NCBI RefSeq assembly: GCF_029227915.1
Contig: NC_079882.1
Location: 28,942,001 to 29,006,000, forward strand
Reading direction: 5' to 3'
Source of the DNA: Hydractinia symbiolongicarpus
Taxonomy: Eukaryota; Cnidaria; Hydrozoa; Anthoathecata; Hydractiniidae
Length of the DNA stretch: 64,000 nucleotides
The position numbers and the translations under genes are program-made. A model generated the notes under the pieces. It saw nothing but the letters and a program-made list of their open reading frames with translations, was not told the DNA's origin and ran no database searches. Below, piece after piece: positions 12,001-21,800 of this stretch. How positions within the stretch are numbered: the stretch's first letter is position 1; each line of letters starts with the position of its first letter.

Positions 12001-14117
12001 TTTATACAATCTGCAAATATCAAAGAACGTACAATGCATTTAAGGATGGTTCTACACACTCGCTATACTACAGGTATCTAATTTGATTGTTACGAGGTAA
12101 CTAGCTACTTCGCGCTTAGTAGGTATTTTTTACAAGGAACGTCATAAAAGCAATTCTTTTCTATCTTAGGATAACAACAAAAGCGTTATTTTTTATATTT
12201 TAGTAATTCTTGCCGGTATAGTCTAGCATTTTGGTCGCATATGTCCTAGAACACTCCCCCCGATTACTTGAATAATCACCGATAGGAAGGATCTTTCAAA
12301 ACGTCCCTAATTAAACATTGTCAAAAACTAATCTCATTTTTATCCGCCTACAAAATTTGAATATTTGAGGTTTGAAGATGCTATCAACTTTGAATCTCTA
12401 GCCTCTCTATGTTCACAGTATTTAAAGGCCGCATTTTTTCCTTTAGGTATGCACATCGGATAGAGCATGCGTTTGCAAACCAGGTTACAAATGTCCAGAC
12501 TGTCAAGATGCAGACCCAAGCAACAAAAAGGGAAAGCTTTGTGATCCCATCTTAACACAATCATCAGGTTTAACACAGATGTGTAAAATCAAATGTCAAA
12601 AAGGCGGGGTAAGAATTTCTCGATATATTTACAAAAGTGTTTTTTAATGACGTTAATTATCACAAGCGAAAGTTTATATTTTGGAATCTATAATAGAAAA
12701 AATCGAAAATCTTTTTTTTTTTTCATTTTTTGCCCTGTAAAATAACGCTCTTTTCTCTTGTCTCTCGCGCACTACAACGTAATAATGACTCTCCTCCTTT
12801 CTACCGAATGTATAAATCAAGATGTAAGTTACCGAAAAGTTGAAAGAAGTTACTGATGAGACGGTTGACCAACTTCGGCGCAAGGATTTAGGAGAAGTGA
12901 CGTTGGACATGTGTGCATGTATTTTCGTTACTTATATGTTTATTAACTGTTACTTTAATCTATTCAGATTTGCAACCCTTTCACAAATACGTGCTACTGT
13001 CCTCCAGGCTCGAGATGTCCGGGCTGTAATGGGAAGGATAAAAGTAATTTAAATGGAAAACTGTGTTATCCAAAGGGTTACAACAAGAAGGATGTTATTG
13101 GTATGTTTCTTTTTCTTGTTGTATAAAATATTCTTGTGCTTAGTCTTACGTAAACAAAAACTTTGCAAAGTTAGGTCTTGCCTATGTCAAGGAAGAAACA
13201 TCGCATCCGTCCCCAGGGTTTATGACCTTTTCGTCGCCACCAAGTTAATTATAAAAGCAAACTGCCTTGGGAAAGATTGGAATTGATGGGCCAGTAACAA
13301 TCTCGCGTTACAGACGAGGTTGGGTTAGTAAACACACTTGTCCTGAACCTTTATTTTAAGATTTAAAATGTCAGAAGTTCAGCGGTTCATTGCAATCTAT
13401 TGGATGTAAAAGAGGATACCTAAAAGACCATTTTGATATGCTGATGGGATTAAGAAATCAAATTGTGTGGGGAATAAAAGGATATAACATGGAAGAGTAA
13501 GTAAAAATGCATATGAAAAATGTTTTTTTAGTTATTATAACTTGGTCTTATTTTGAAGGGCGAAAAGAGGTATGTGTCCCCGTGAAATGAAAATAATTCG
13601 TGTTTCTGTTGCTGATTGAGCTCTAAAGTTAGACTCATAAACAATCGGGTCAATATAAATATTATTTTGCAGTTATTGTTGGTAAGAAAAGCAAAGCAAA
13701 GAATTACATCCGAGCTCATTCTTAGTTTTAAAAGCAATAATTTGAACCTGAAGCTATTCTTATTATTTATTTATTTTTTTCGACGAAACCCAACGTTCGT
13801 GTTCTTACAAAATTTTGATTATAATAAAATTTGCTTGCGTACTAGTTTATATAATAAAAATTTGTCTTTAAAAGTTTGTAATTCATTGAAATATTCCGCT
13901 TAGGTTATTATGTAAGTGCATAGCCACAGCCGCACAGAAAGGCTATCAATTTGCTGGGTTACAATACTGGGGTGAATGCTGGGCAACCAAAGAATATGAA
14001 GCTGTACAGGGACTTTCTTCTTCAACTGATTGTACGGCATATAATTACAGTAGTTGCGATGGAAGTAAACTATGTGCTGGAAAGAACTCATTGTTTTTGT
14101 ATTCAGTTCTTCAATAG
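99..14117 (+). CDS. Secreted ADAM/reprolysin-type zinc metalloprotease with disintegrin and extended Cys-rich tail (5' partial)
   Basis: Predicted extracellular zinc endopeptidase of the ADAM (M12B) family. Exons read: 99-208, 396-475, 3370-3452, 3620-3671, 3974-4041, ~4256-4336, 4965-5036, 5128-5303, 6851-6932, 7023-7101, 7405-7456, 7529-7628, 7810-7881, 7958-8128, 8202-8252, 8394-8460, 10571-10688, 11109-11219, 11292-11370, 11535-11618, 11819-11977, 12447-12608, 12968-13100, 13361-13496, 13904-14117. The first exons match the ADAM propeptide (YQIV, CHYHG, LSTCNGL). The catalytic exon 7023-7101 has HELGHNFGIFH, the full HExxHxxGxxH zinc site, followed by a Met-turn-like CLMAPYA. A disintegrin domain (CDCG, then ECDLDDKCDG) and an ADAM Cys-rich domain (WGHCG) follow. 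Three related modules with a C-x-C then CPxC pattern lie in 11819-13100, and a C-terminal domain with GLQYWGECW ends the protein. No membrane helix is visible before the stop at 14115, so I infer secretion. The signal peptide lies upstream of the window. A propeptide exon between 475 and 3370, and the exon 5/6 join near 4041-4256, are unresolved. ADAMTS is less likely because no thrombospondin repeat is seen. Confidence 0.88.
1129..3035 (-). mobile_element. Non-autonomous Helitron, copy A (3' part diverged)
   Basis: Its body from about 1236 to 2980 matches the Helitrons at 8482-10485 and 56776-58841 in the same order (blocks around the AACGATCGTAACGTAACAG, CTTTCTCAGT and GGTCCCAGAACACAAAAA strings). 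Read on the minus strand, it ends in CTAG (1129-1132) followed by T, as Helitrons do, but the usual 3' hairpin is decayed. About four copies of an 18-20 bp unit related to TTATTATTTCACCCGTCC lie at 1157-1235, next to that end. The 5' end near 3035 is a degraded TCTATA-type start that runs directly into another decayed 3' hairpin. There is no Rep/helicase ORF. It sits in an ADAM intron. Confidence 0.68.
6285..6412. repeat. Foldback MITE in an ADAM intron
   Basis: Imperfect inverted arms. The left arm contains AATGGCTTACC and CGGGCGCTACGTGGGAAAAT; the right arm contains GCTATTTTCCTGTAGCGC and ends in TATAAGCCATT. The centre holds a second, shorter inverted pair (CAACCTCGGT and ACCTCGGTCG are direct-like). 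It can fold into a long hairpin and has no coding capacity. A single related half-arm with GCGGGCGCTA lies at about 5380-5420. The superfamily is not assigned. Confidence 0.6.
7671..7753. repeat. Short inverted-repeat element with CAACCTCG ends
   Basis: The left end CAACCTCGTTCCCAGGG continues to ATAATTTTTTCGC. The right part GCGAAAAATTGTCC ends in ACAAGGTTG, giving imperfect 25-30 bp arms around a short centre. The same terminal motif (CAACCTCG then YCCCAGG) recurs at 10708-10810 and inside the Helitron at 56868-56945, so this looks like a small foldback family. It lies just after the donor of the ADAM exon that ends at 7628. Confidence 0.55.
8482..10485 (-). mobile_element. Non-autonomous Helitron, copy B (about 2.0 kb, both ends intact)
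   Basis: Read on the minus strand it starts TCTATATATTAATACGCC at 10485 and ends at 8482 in a hairpin (stem GTGG/CCAC, loop around ATTCCCC) followed by CTAG. The flanks are A on the 5' side (complement of 10486) and T on the 3' side (complement of 8481). This is the A^T insertion, TC start and hairpin plus CTAG end that define Helitrons. The interior is AT-rich with no Rep/Hel protein, so it depends on an enzyme made elsewhere. It separates the ADAM Cys-rich exons at 8394-8460 and 10571-10688, making a large intron without damaging the reading frame. Confidence 0.85.
10708..10810. repeat. Near-perfect foldback element (48-bp arms)
   Basis: The left arm begins CCGCGATCCCAGGGTCTGTA and runs through AATATAAGGATGAAAC. 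The right arm begins GTTTCATCCTTATAT and ends CCTGGGATCAAGGTT. The arms are about 48 bp with a handful of mismatches and are separated by only about 8 bp (TCGTACGC). The element starts 20 bp after the splice donor of the ADAM exon 10571-10688, so the nascent transcript carries a strong hairpin next to the 5' splice site. Confidence 0.8.
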
Positions 14118-14716
14118 CTAACTTGGTATGATATCTCTTTAGTTTACCGGGGGTATTTTTTACGGAGAAGAGGCGAGGGATGGGGGGGGGGTCTTCGCAT
14201 AAAATAATACGCAAGAAAAAAATGCGCGACACGACTCTTATTAGTAGGAGTAAAATAAGCGATTTTAAGTGTGTGTGGTGATTGCTGATGAAACTTTTTT
14301 CACCTTGTATCAACCAGAAATATATTGTGGCTGAGTTTAATGACATGTTATTTACGTATACCCTTTAGTAAAAACAAGCTTACTTCATTTTAGGCACATC
14401 GTGATGTATATAGGGATTGACATTAACGCTTCATGCAAAATTGTAGATTTTCTTGTAGATTATAACGTACTCATAAATTATTTTTTTTTTCTGTGTTAAG
14501 GTAATGTTGAGTATTATGCTTTTCTTGTTAATTTGCAAATCGCTTGAGGGAAATTCTGCATTTCGTGAGAATGAGATCCAATAGTAAAAAAAATTGCATA
14601 ATCTTTGCAATTTTTCTCGTTTTTTTTCGGGTGGGTAAAAAATGTTTCCGAAAGTGCTTGTGAACTTGTCATAATGCAACAACAGCCTGCACATGTACAA
14701 ATGTTGCTGAGATTGG

Positions 14717-15100
14717 TCCTATATACAGGTACATGAAAACCTGCGATTCGTCCTTATACAGGTACATAAAAACCCGCGATTCGTCCTGATATAGGTACAT
14801 AAAACCTGCGATTCGTCCTATATACAGGTACATAAGAACCTGCCATTCGTCCTATATACAGGTACATGAAAACCTGCGATTCGTACTATATACAGGTACG
14901 TAAGAACCTGAGATTTGTCCTATATAAAGGTACATGAGAACCTGAGATTTGTCCTAATACAGGTACATAAAACCTGCGATTCGTCGTATATACAGGTACA
15001 TGAGAACCTGTGATTTGTCCTATATACAGATACATGAGGACCTGCGATTCGTCCTGATACAGGCACATAAAAACCTCCGATTCGCCCTATATACAGGTTT
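14717..15100. repeat. Minisatellite, about 34-bp unit, about 11 copies
   Basis: A unit of the form TATACAGGTACATGAAAACC plus TGCGATTCGTCC repeats about eleven times (periods of 32-35 bp) with point differences. Apparent ORFs across it on the minus strand simply translate the repeat. It lies between the end of the ADAM gene and its possible poly(A) signal. Confidence 0.93.
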
Positions 15101-15159
15101 GCGCGCATCTACCCTCTACCCCACCTTGGTTTAATTGCATTGTGTGTGTGACAGACTTC

Positions 15160-15165
15160 AATAAA
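15160..15165 (+). promoter_or_regulatory. Possible poly(A) signal for the ADAM gene
   Basis: An AATAAA hexamer about 1 kb after the ADAM stop codon and 60 bp beyond the minisatellite. If it is used, the minisatellite is transcribed as 3' UTR. This rests on position alone. Confidence 0.4.
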
Positions 15166-15801
15166 GACGCAGATTGTTTAAAATAAAACTGTATTCATTA
15201 ACACTATTTTCGTACCACAGGAAATACTAAAAAAAGAACGGTGAACAAGAACTATAGACTAATAAAGACAGAGAGAAAAAAAAGAAGTGAAAGAAGTAAT
15301 TCCAAGGTATAATTCTACTAATTTACATGTCTATGAGAAAAAGGCCTTTAAACGGCGAAGCAGAACAGAAAGAAGAACAAAATCTAATGCCCTAAAAAAA
15401 GTTCAGTAACTTTCCTTCGGTTGCCCGATTATAATATCATCTCACAATGCAATTCAAAACAGTTCCGTCATTGCCATGTCATTATCCTTATCGCCTGATG
15501 ACAAAACTACAAGTTTAATGTTTCTGCACGAAGCACACATTTTAGTAGTCTTCGCCTTACTTAGTACAGTCTAATTATCTTTGCGTGTTTTTTTTCGTGC
15601 TCGTGTTCTAAACATAAAAACATTAAATGTGGTAACACGTTTACAGACTTGTGAAGGAAAAATCGTACATAACATTTTGATTTAAAAGCAGTACTTTGTC
15701 AACGATATCAAAATATAAGGAGCATTAAAAAGAAACAACTGGATATAGCTCCCAAATTTTTTTAAAAACAAACAAAAAACAGCGACATCATACAACGTTT
15801 C
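15166..15801. other. Intergenic stretch / calnexin 3' UTR side
   Basis: Lies between the convergent ADAM and calnexin genes. It is AT-rich. I see no coding exon, RNA gene or clear repeat here. Part of it should be the calnexin 3' UTR, read on the minus strand. Confidence 0.5.
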
Positions 15802-18800
15802 TCACCTAGATGGACTAGCCTGCACTTCTTCTTTGTCACAACCCCCGTTCTTTTCATCCTAAAAGCGAAGATAAGATCAACTCTTCTTTTAAATATGTCT
15901 TATAGTGATAAATACTAACAATTATTACCTGAACAGCCTCCTCTTCTTCTTCTTTGCCTTTCTCTTCTTCAGAAACCTATATTTGAAGTGAATTATCTAT
16001 ACTACTTTTATTAAAGATGGATCACGTTATGTAGAGATATACGCGTGCTCATAAAAAAAGGTTAGCACTAGGAAGTAAAATGTATAGGCTTATCTCTTAG
16101 GTAATCTCAACTGCTAACTCACGAAACATTGCGATGATTTAATCATCAATTTTACTTAGGAACCTTTATTATAAATAATGATGAATAACAATGTAAAGAT
16201 TCAAATTACACACCGCATCATCTACTGCTTTTTCGCCATCTTCTTCATCCTTCTCTTTTACAACATCTTCTTCCGGTTCAACATTTGTTTTCTGCGAATG
16301 GAATTGACAAGTGTTTAGATTTTAAAATGAACATATGTTCTCTCATGTATGAGTTATATAGATATACCTCTCCTTCTGGTGATTCTTGTTCCTTTTCAGA
16401 ATCTTGTTCTGGTTCTTCCCTTTCTTTATCAGAATCATGTTTATCATCTGGCATGGGTTCGTCCGTTTTTTTATGCATAGCTGCCTGGTCTTCCTGTGTA
16501 AGATATAATAAAGGTAAGTTCATACAATGCTCTATAAACTCGAACTTCCAGTACTCGAATCTCTCTTAACTTCAATAATTTTGCCGATACGGCGAAGATT
16601 TCCTAATAACTCTCTAAAAAAACTCTAAAAAATCTGTTAATCGAACTCTCTCAACTCGAACGACTTTTGATTTCCCGTGGCTATTCGAGTTATGAGAGTC
16701 CACTGTAGTAAAATAAAGTCGCTGTTTTGTAACTGTTTAATTAGACAATACTTTATATCTTATGCAAAAATATATAAACTGACCTTTACGTAATAACAAA
16801 ACTAAGAAACGTACATAGCCGAGAACGAGGTGGGTCATATGTTATACTTACTTTTCCTTGTGAAAAACAAAACACGTATAAGAGGATGACAGGGATCAGA
16901 ACAGCGACAACAACGACTACCCACAACCACGGCTTTTCCTTTGTCGCATCCATAAAACTCTTCATTGCGCTTCCCTACATGATAAAACATCGGTTAAGAA
17001 ACTACAAAGCAGTAAAAAACTGAACAAGTATACTTTATTAATAAATAATTTCTTTTTTTTGATATGCTAGCTAAATTCTTTTTCTAGTATCGCTTCGTAT
17101 GTAACGAATGAAAATGAATCTCAAAAAAGACCTTGAACAAAAATGAAAAATCTTCAGTCTTTCCCTTCATCAAGATGGCTTTGTTTTCTAACAAGACACT
17201 CCGCACTTGTTGATAAAACATAAATAGGAAGCAAAGTGTACTTTTTTTAGATTTTAACATTAACATAAAAATATATAGTCCTTATATAGCTAGTCATGCC
17301 AACCCTAAAGTATTTCAACATGCTTAATTGAGTAGCAAAAGTAAAAATAAACAAAACTATAAGAAGACATAACCAACCACTGCGCTGGGTTCCTTCGCAA
17401 CCTCTTCTGAATGTTTTAAATCCCATCTAAAACAACAGAGGTAGATAAAATACTGTTTAAGAAGTAAATACTGGTAGTTACAAATTTTGATAAAGTATAG
17501 CAGCTTGGTTACTTCTGTTTCCATTTGTGAACTTTTTTGATGTTTGTTTGTATTTCATGCTACCATTATTAAACCTTTTTTACAGTTGCTATGGTAGCAG
17601 ATAATTATGCATGTCACAACGTAAGTAACCAATCACAATGCATGATTTTCCCAAAAATATTGATGCAGTTAAAAGGTTTTGTTCAGGTTAATTCAGCTAA
17701 AGTTTCCGCTTAAGAAAGTCCTGTTAGCTTACGTTTGCGCGGTCCATTGGTTGACAATCTCCTGGTCATCAGCAATGATTATGTTATCAAATAATATGTC
17801 AGACTGCATAGACCACAGTTCAAACCCAACAGCACCCTGAAATATATACATTCTAAAAATATATACAAAGCAGAAAAACTGGAAATGGAAATATTTAACC
17901 ATCATGTACGGACTACAATAGTACTTTCAACATGAAAATTACAGGTCACAGTCCTTGAAAAAAAAGATCACAAACAGAACATATCCACATATTAAACATT
18001 AAGTAGTTGAAGTCCCTCTAGAGCAAGTTTTGGTTTTAGGCATATAAAACATACAATAGATTTCATTGCAAATGGATTGTTGTCTTCAAAAAAGGCAGGA
18101 TTTTGAATCTTCCTTGGTGCCCAAATACCCTAAAAAGACACAGAAAACAATTACTAGAGCTTACTACAATCAATACTTATATTTGCTCAAACCATCTCTT
18201 ACCTTATATTGTGGGTTTGCAATAAGAGGAGGAGTCCACTTTCCTTTGTAAGCAGGATTCTGAATGATTTGAGGCTTCCACTCGCCACATCCAACAGCCT
18301 TACATTTAGGATTGTTGATTTGTGGTGCTTCCCACTCACCATCCTCTTCGTCATCCCTAGAAATGGAAATTACCATCACAACAGAAATCTAAATCTATTT
18401 GTTTTCATTATAAAATACTTGCTTCACAAATATACAGTTAGTACTCCTTGACTAATACTGTGTTTTCACAGTTTAAAAATTAACGCTATTATATACGCAC
18501 CAATCAGCTGGTCTTACAGCAGCTGGATCTGGAATAAGATCAGATTCGTCATCTAACCAACCAGCCGGTTTGACTCCATTTGGATCAGGTATATTTTTTG
18601 GTGCATTTTCATCCCTTTCAGAAAAAACACAACCTTTTTATTAATAAACATACTTGTTTATATCAATATATTTGCACAGAATTTAAGCTTTGCCCCCATT
18701 CAAACTTTCAGACACTTTTAAATACCTTCAGTTATCAGGTATATGTAAAGGCCATGTTTTAAAAAAGAAGTGTTTCCACTTACCAATCATCTGGTTTGGT

Positions 18801-21800
18801 AGCATCTGGATCTGGAATTTTTTCACGCTCGTCCCAATCTTGTGGCTTCTTATCATCAGGATCATCAATTTCTTTGGCTGGATTAACAGATGGATCCATG
18901 TCTTTTAGCAAACTGCCCTCATTGACCCTCTTTTTGTCGACCAACACTTCAAAGCTATTATCAGGACGTATAACCAGTGTAATAAGATGGGTTTTGTTGT
19001 CATCAAAAATATAGCTGAAGTCACCTTTAGGCTTTTTGGCATGCTTCTCCTCCATTTTATGTGTAATGGGGTTTTCATGTTGAAAGATAAAATGTAACTA
19101 CAAAAGATATAATAATAATTGCATCAGAAACATTTTAATTTTATTTTGATTGACACATTTTTCCCACAAAAATAGTAAGAGTTATTTTCCTTTCTAAAGC
19201 CAGGAAAAGAAAACCTAAGCATGAAACTTAATTCAAACGCCGCATTATCATTTTTTTGTCTTGTCACATTAAAAGTGAAAATTAGAAATACATAGAGTAA
19301 AATTAAGACAGCAAAATATGTTTACTTTTTCATCACCACCACACTTGTCTGGACCAAACATTATACTATACAGAGTTTTATCTGTAAATTCTTTTATATT
19401 AAGGGAAGACGTCTCTGCTAGCAGTTTAATGTAGGCACCGCCACATTCTTGCTTGTTTTGGAAGCGCACCTCGTACCTAAAAAGCGTAAAAAAAACTGAC
19501 AATAAAAAAAAACAAAAAAAATGAGAGAATTGATAACATTAAAATTAAAAAAAATTGTTTAGTAATTAAAGGACTTTAGTTTTATTAAAGCATGAAATAT
19601 ACAATTACTCAAAACGTTTGTAAATCTTATGTCATAGTACATACTTATTACATAAGATTAGACTAAGCAAATGCACGACCACCAGTTCAAAGTCAACAAT
19701 TGATTTAATGCATGTGCAACAAAAAAATTAACATGACAATATTAACGGAAATTACGGACTTACTGTGCAATTAACGGTTTGTCTTCAAACTTGAATGGCT
19801 TGTTCAGTATAGCAGCAATAGCACCATGTTTAGCTTCTGACTAACAATACAATTAAATAGACTTTAGTTTATCTATATTTTAAAATTCGTTTAATGTCAT
19901 ATGTCATGTTTAGGACTTTGGCCATGATAGTCCCACAAAGGAAATCATCTATTGTCACATACCGAGAATATTAACCCATTATCGCCAACCATTGGATTGT
20001 TTTTGGGCTCTTTTATGCTCCATGTTCCTGTGGCAAAGAAGGTTTTATAATATATAAGGTAGCTACAAGGAGGCAATGGTAGGAATGACTGAATACATCA
20101 AAGAGTGTGCGATAAAATTATAAAATTGAAACTTCAATATTTTTTGAGAATAAAAAATTCAGTTATTCAATTCTATCTATAAAATAAACTACTGCTATCA
20201 ACATGTGTATCTGATTGTATTTGTGTGGATACTAAAGTAGTGATAAGGCGTAAAACAAATATATGTCACTTTGTTCAATTCTTACCGTCATATTTAGCTA
20301 TGTTTTCATCTACACCATCTTTTTTAGCTTGTGATCGAACCCATCTAGATCAGAATTAAAAAAATCATTGACCATGAAAACATTTTGAAATGGACAATCA
20401 ACAGGTCACTCTCAAATGATAGCAAGGGACCTGTCAAAAATAATGTATACAAAAAAGCCTAAATATAAACATTACATAATGAAATACATTAAGAAGAAAT
20501 TTTCGACAGAAAATGTTTTGGTGGAAAAATTCCAGACATGATTTAAGAAGTCATAAATTGTATGTCTTTTGAACGAATTTTAACCAAATTTCAAAAGTAA
20601 TGATTGCAGGAAATGAAACAAAAAGAAGAATATAAAGTGTACATATATTCAATCAAGATCTAAAAAGGGTCTCCAGGGTCTGACAACTACAGTTTTTTAT
20701 TGATTTTATGTTTACCCTATATATAATTTCTATGCACTGGTCCTTTTTTAGAAAAAACAGAAAAAACAAAACTTTTGGACAAAAATATTTTCGGCCGACA
20801 CAAATTTTGGACCAAATATGTTTTTGACAAAAAAAATCCGAAAGTTTTCCATCTGAAAATTTTTTTTCTAATGTAGAACTGTAAATTTTAACCCTTCCCG
20901 CCCCAGGCATTTTTTAACACATTATGTCCCTGATCCCAGGCGTTTTTAGCAAAAAAACACATTTTTCGTAACTTTTATAATATTAGTCTAAAATAAACCT
21001 TAACAACTAATTTAAAGCATATACTATGTTTAAAATGCATGCAAGGTATTTCTCTTTTTTTAAAAATGGCCATAAAGCATTATCTAAGTCCCGGTTCGAC
21101 TTCGGTAATAGACAATTCAGTAAGAATTGTAAGTATATAAAAGGAAAGTTGGCAATCCGTCTATTAGCCATGCTTAGATTGTGCTTATTGGACCACAACC
21201 TATGCTTAGTTAGTGCTTTAGACCAGCAAATAATAGGAATGTAAGAGGAACTTCTTATCAAATATATAAAACATAATTTTGAGATATATAAATCATAATG
21301 TATATACTAAAACGTTATCGGTTTCTCAGTTCTCTATTCGGACATCATTTGAATATATTTACCAATGAAATCTTTATAGTTATGATAAAGCCTAAAACAA
21401 GGTTCCACACAGAGTGGAGTAAAGCATTTGTCACACTCATAAGATGATTCTGCCACTTCATCATTATCAGTTGAACTTTCATCAACACATTCTTCCCCAC
21501 CATCAGAAAATCTCAAAAAATCTTCGTCTTCACTATCACTATCACTCTGGCCAAATAATCTGTCAATTGGATCATCACTTGCTACTACATTCCTCATCAC
21601 TATCCTTTTCAAGGTTTAGTTCATTAATAGAGAGGCCAAATGATGCATTACTGCTGCTAAAAGGCGAAGATCCAGAGCCACAGCATGCGCTAAATCCAGT
21701 CGCCATCTTTGTTTTAATTTTGAAATGCAAATCTGCATAACTTACGGTAGCCGAATTTAAAAATTGTCAGATCGGGCGCAAATAGAGATAGATAGATGTG

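Noticed and set aside
13900-14346. 148-codon minus-strand ORF
   Set aside because: Antisense to the last ADAM exon and its 3' flank.
14717-15100. CRISPR-like array
   Set aside because: Units run head to tail without unique spacers, and the genome is eukaryotic.
14886-15108. Two minus-strand ORFs with repeated GRFYVPV-like peptides
   Set aside because: They translate the 34-bp minisatellite; no start context or flanking exons.
18784-19097. Calreticulin instead of calnexin
   Set aside because: Four plus four P-domain repeats, a membrane helix and a cytosolic tail are present; no KDEL-type end.
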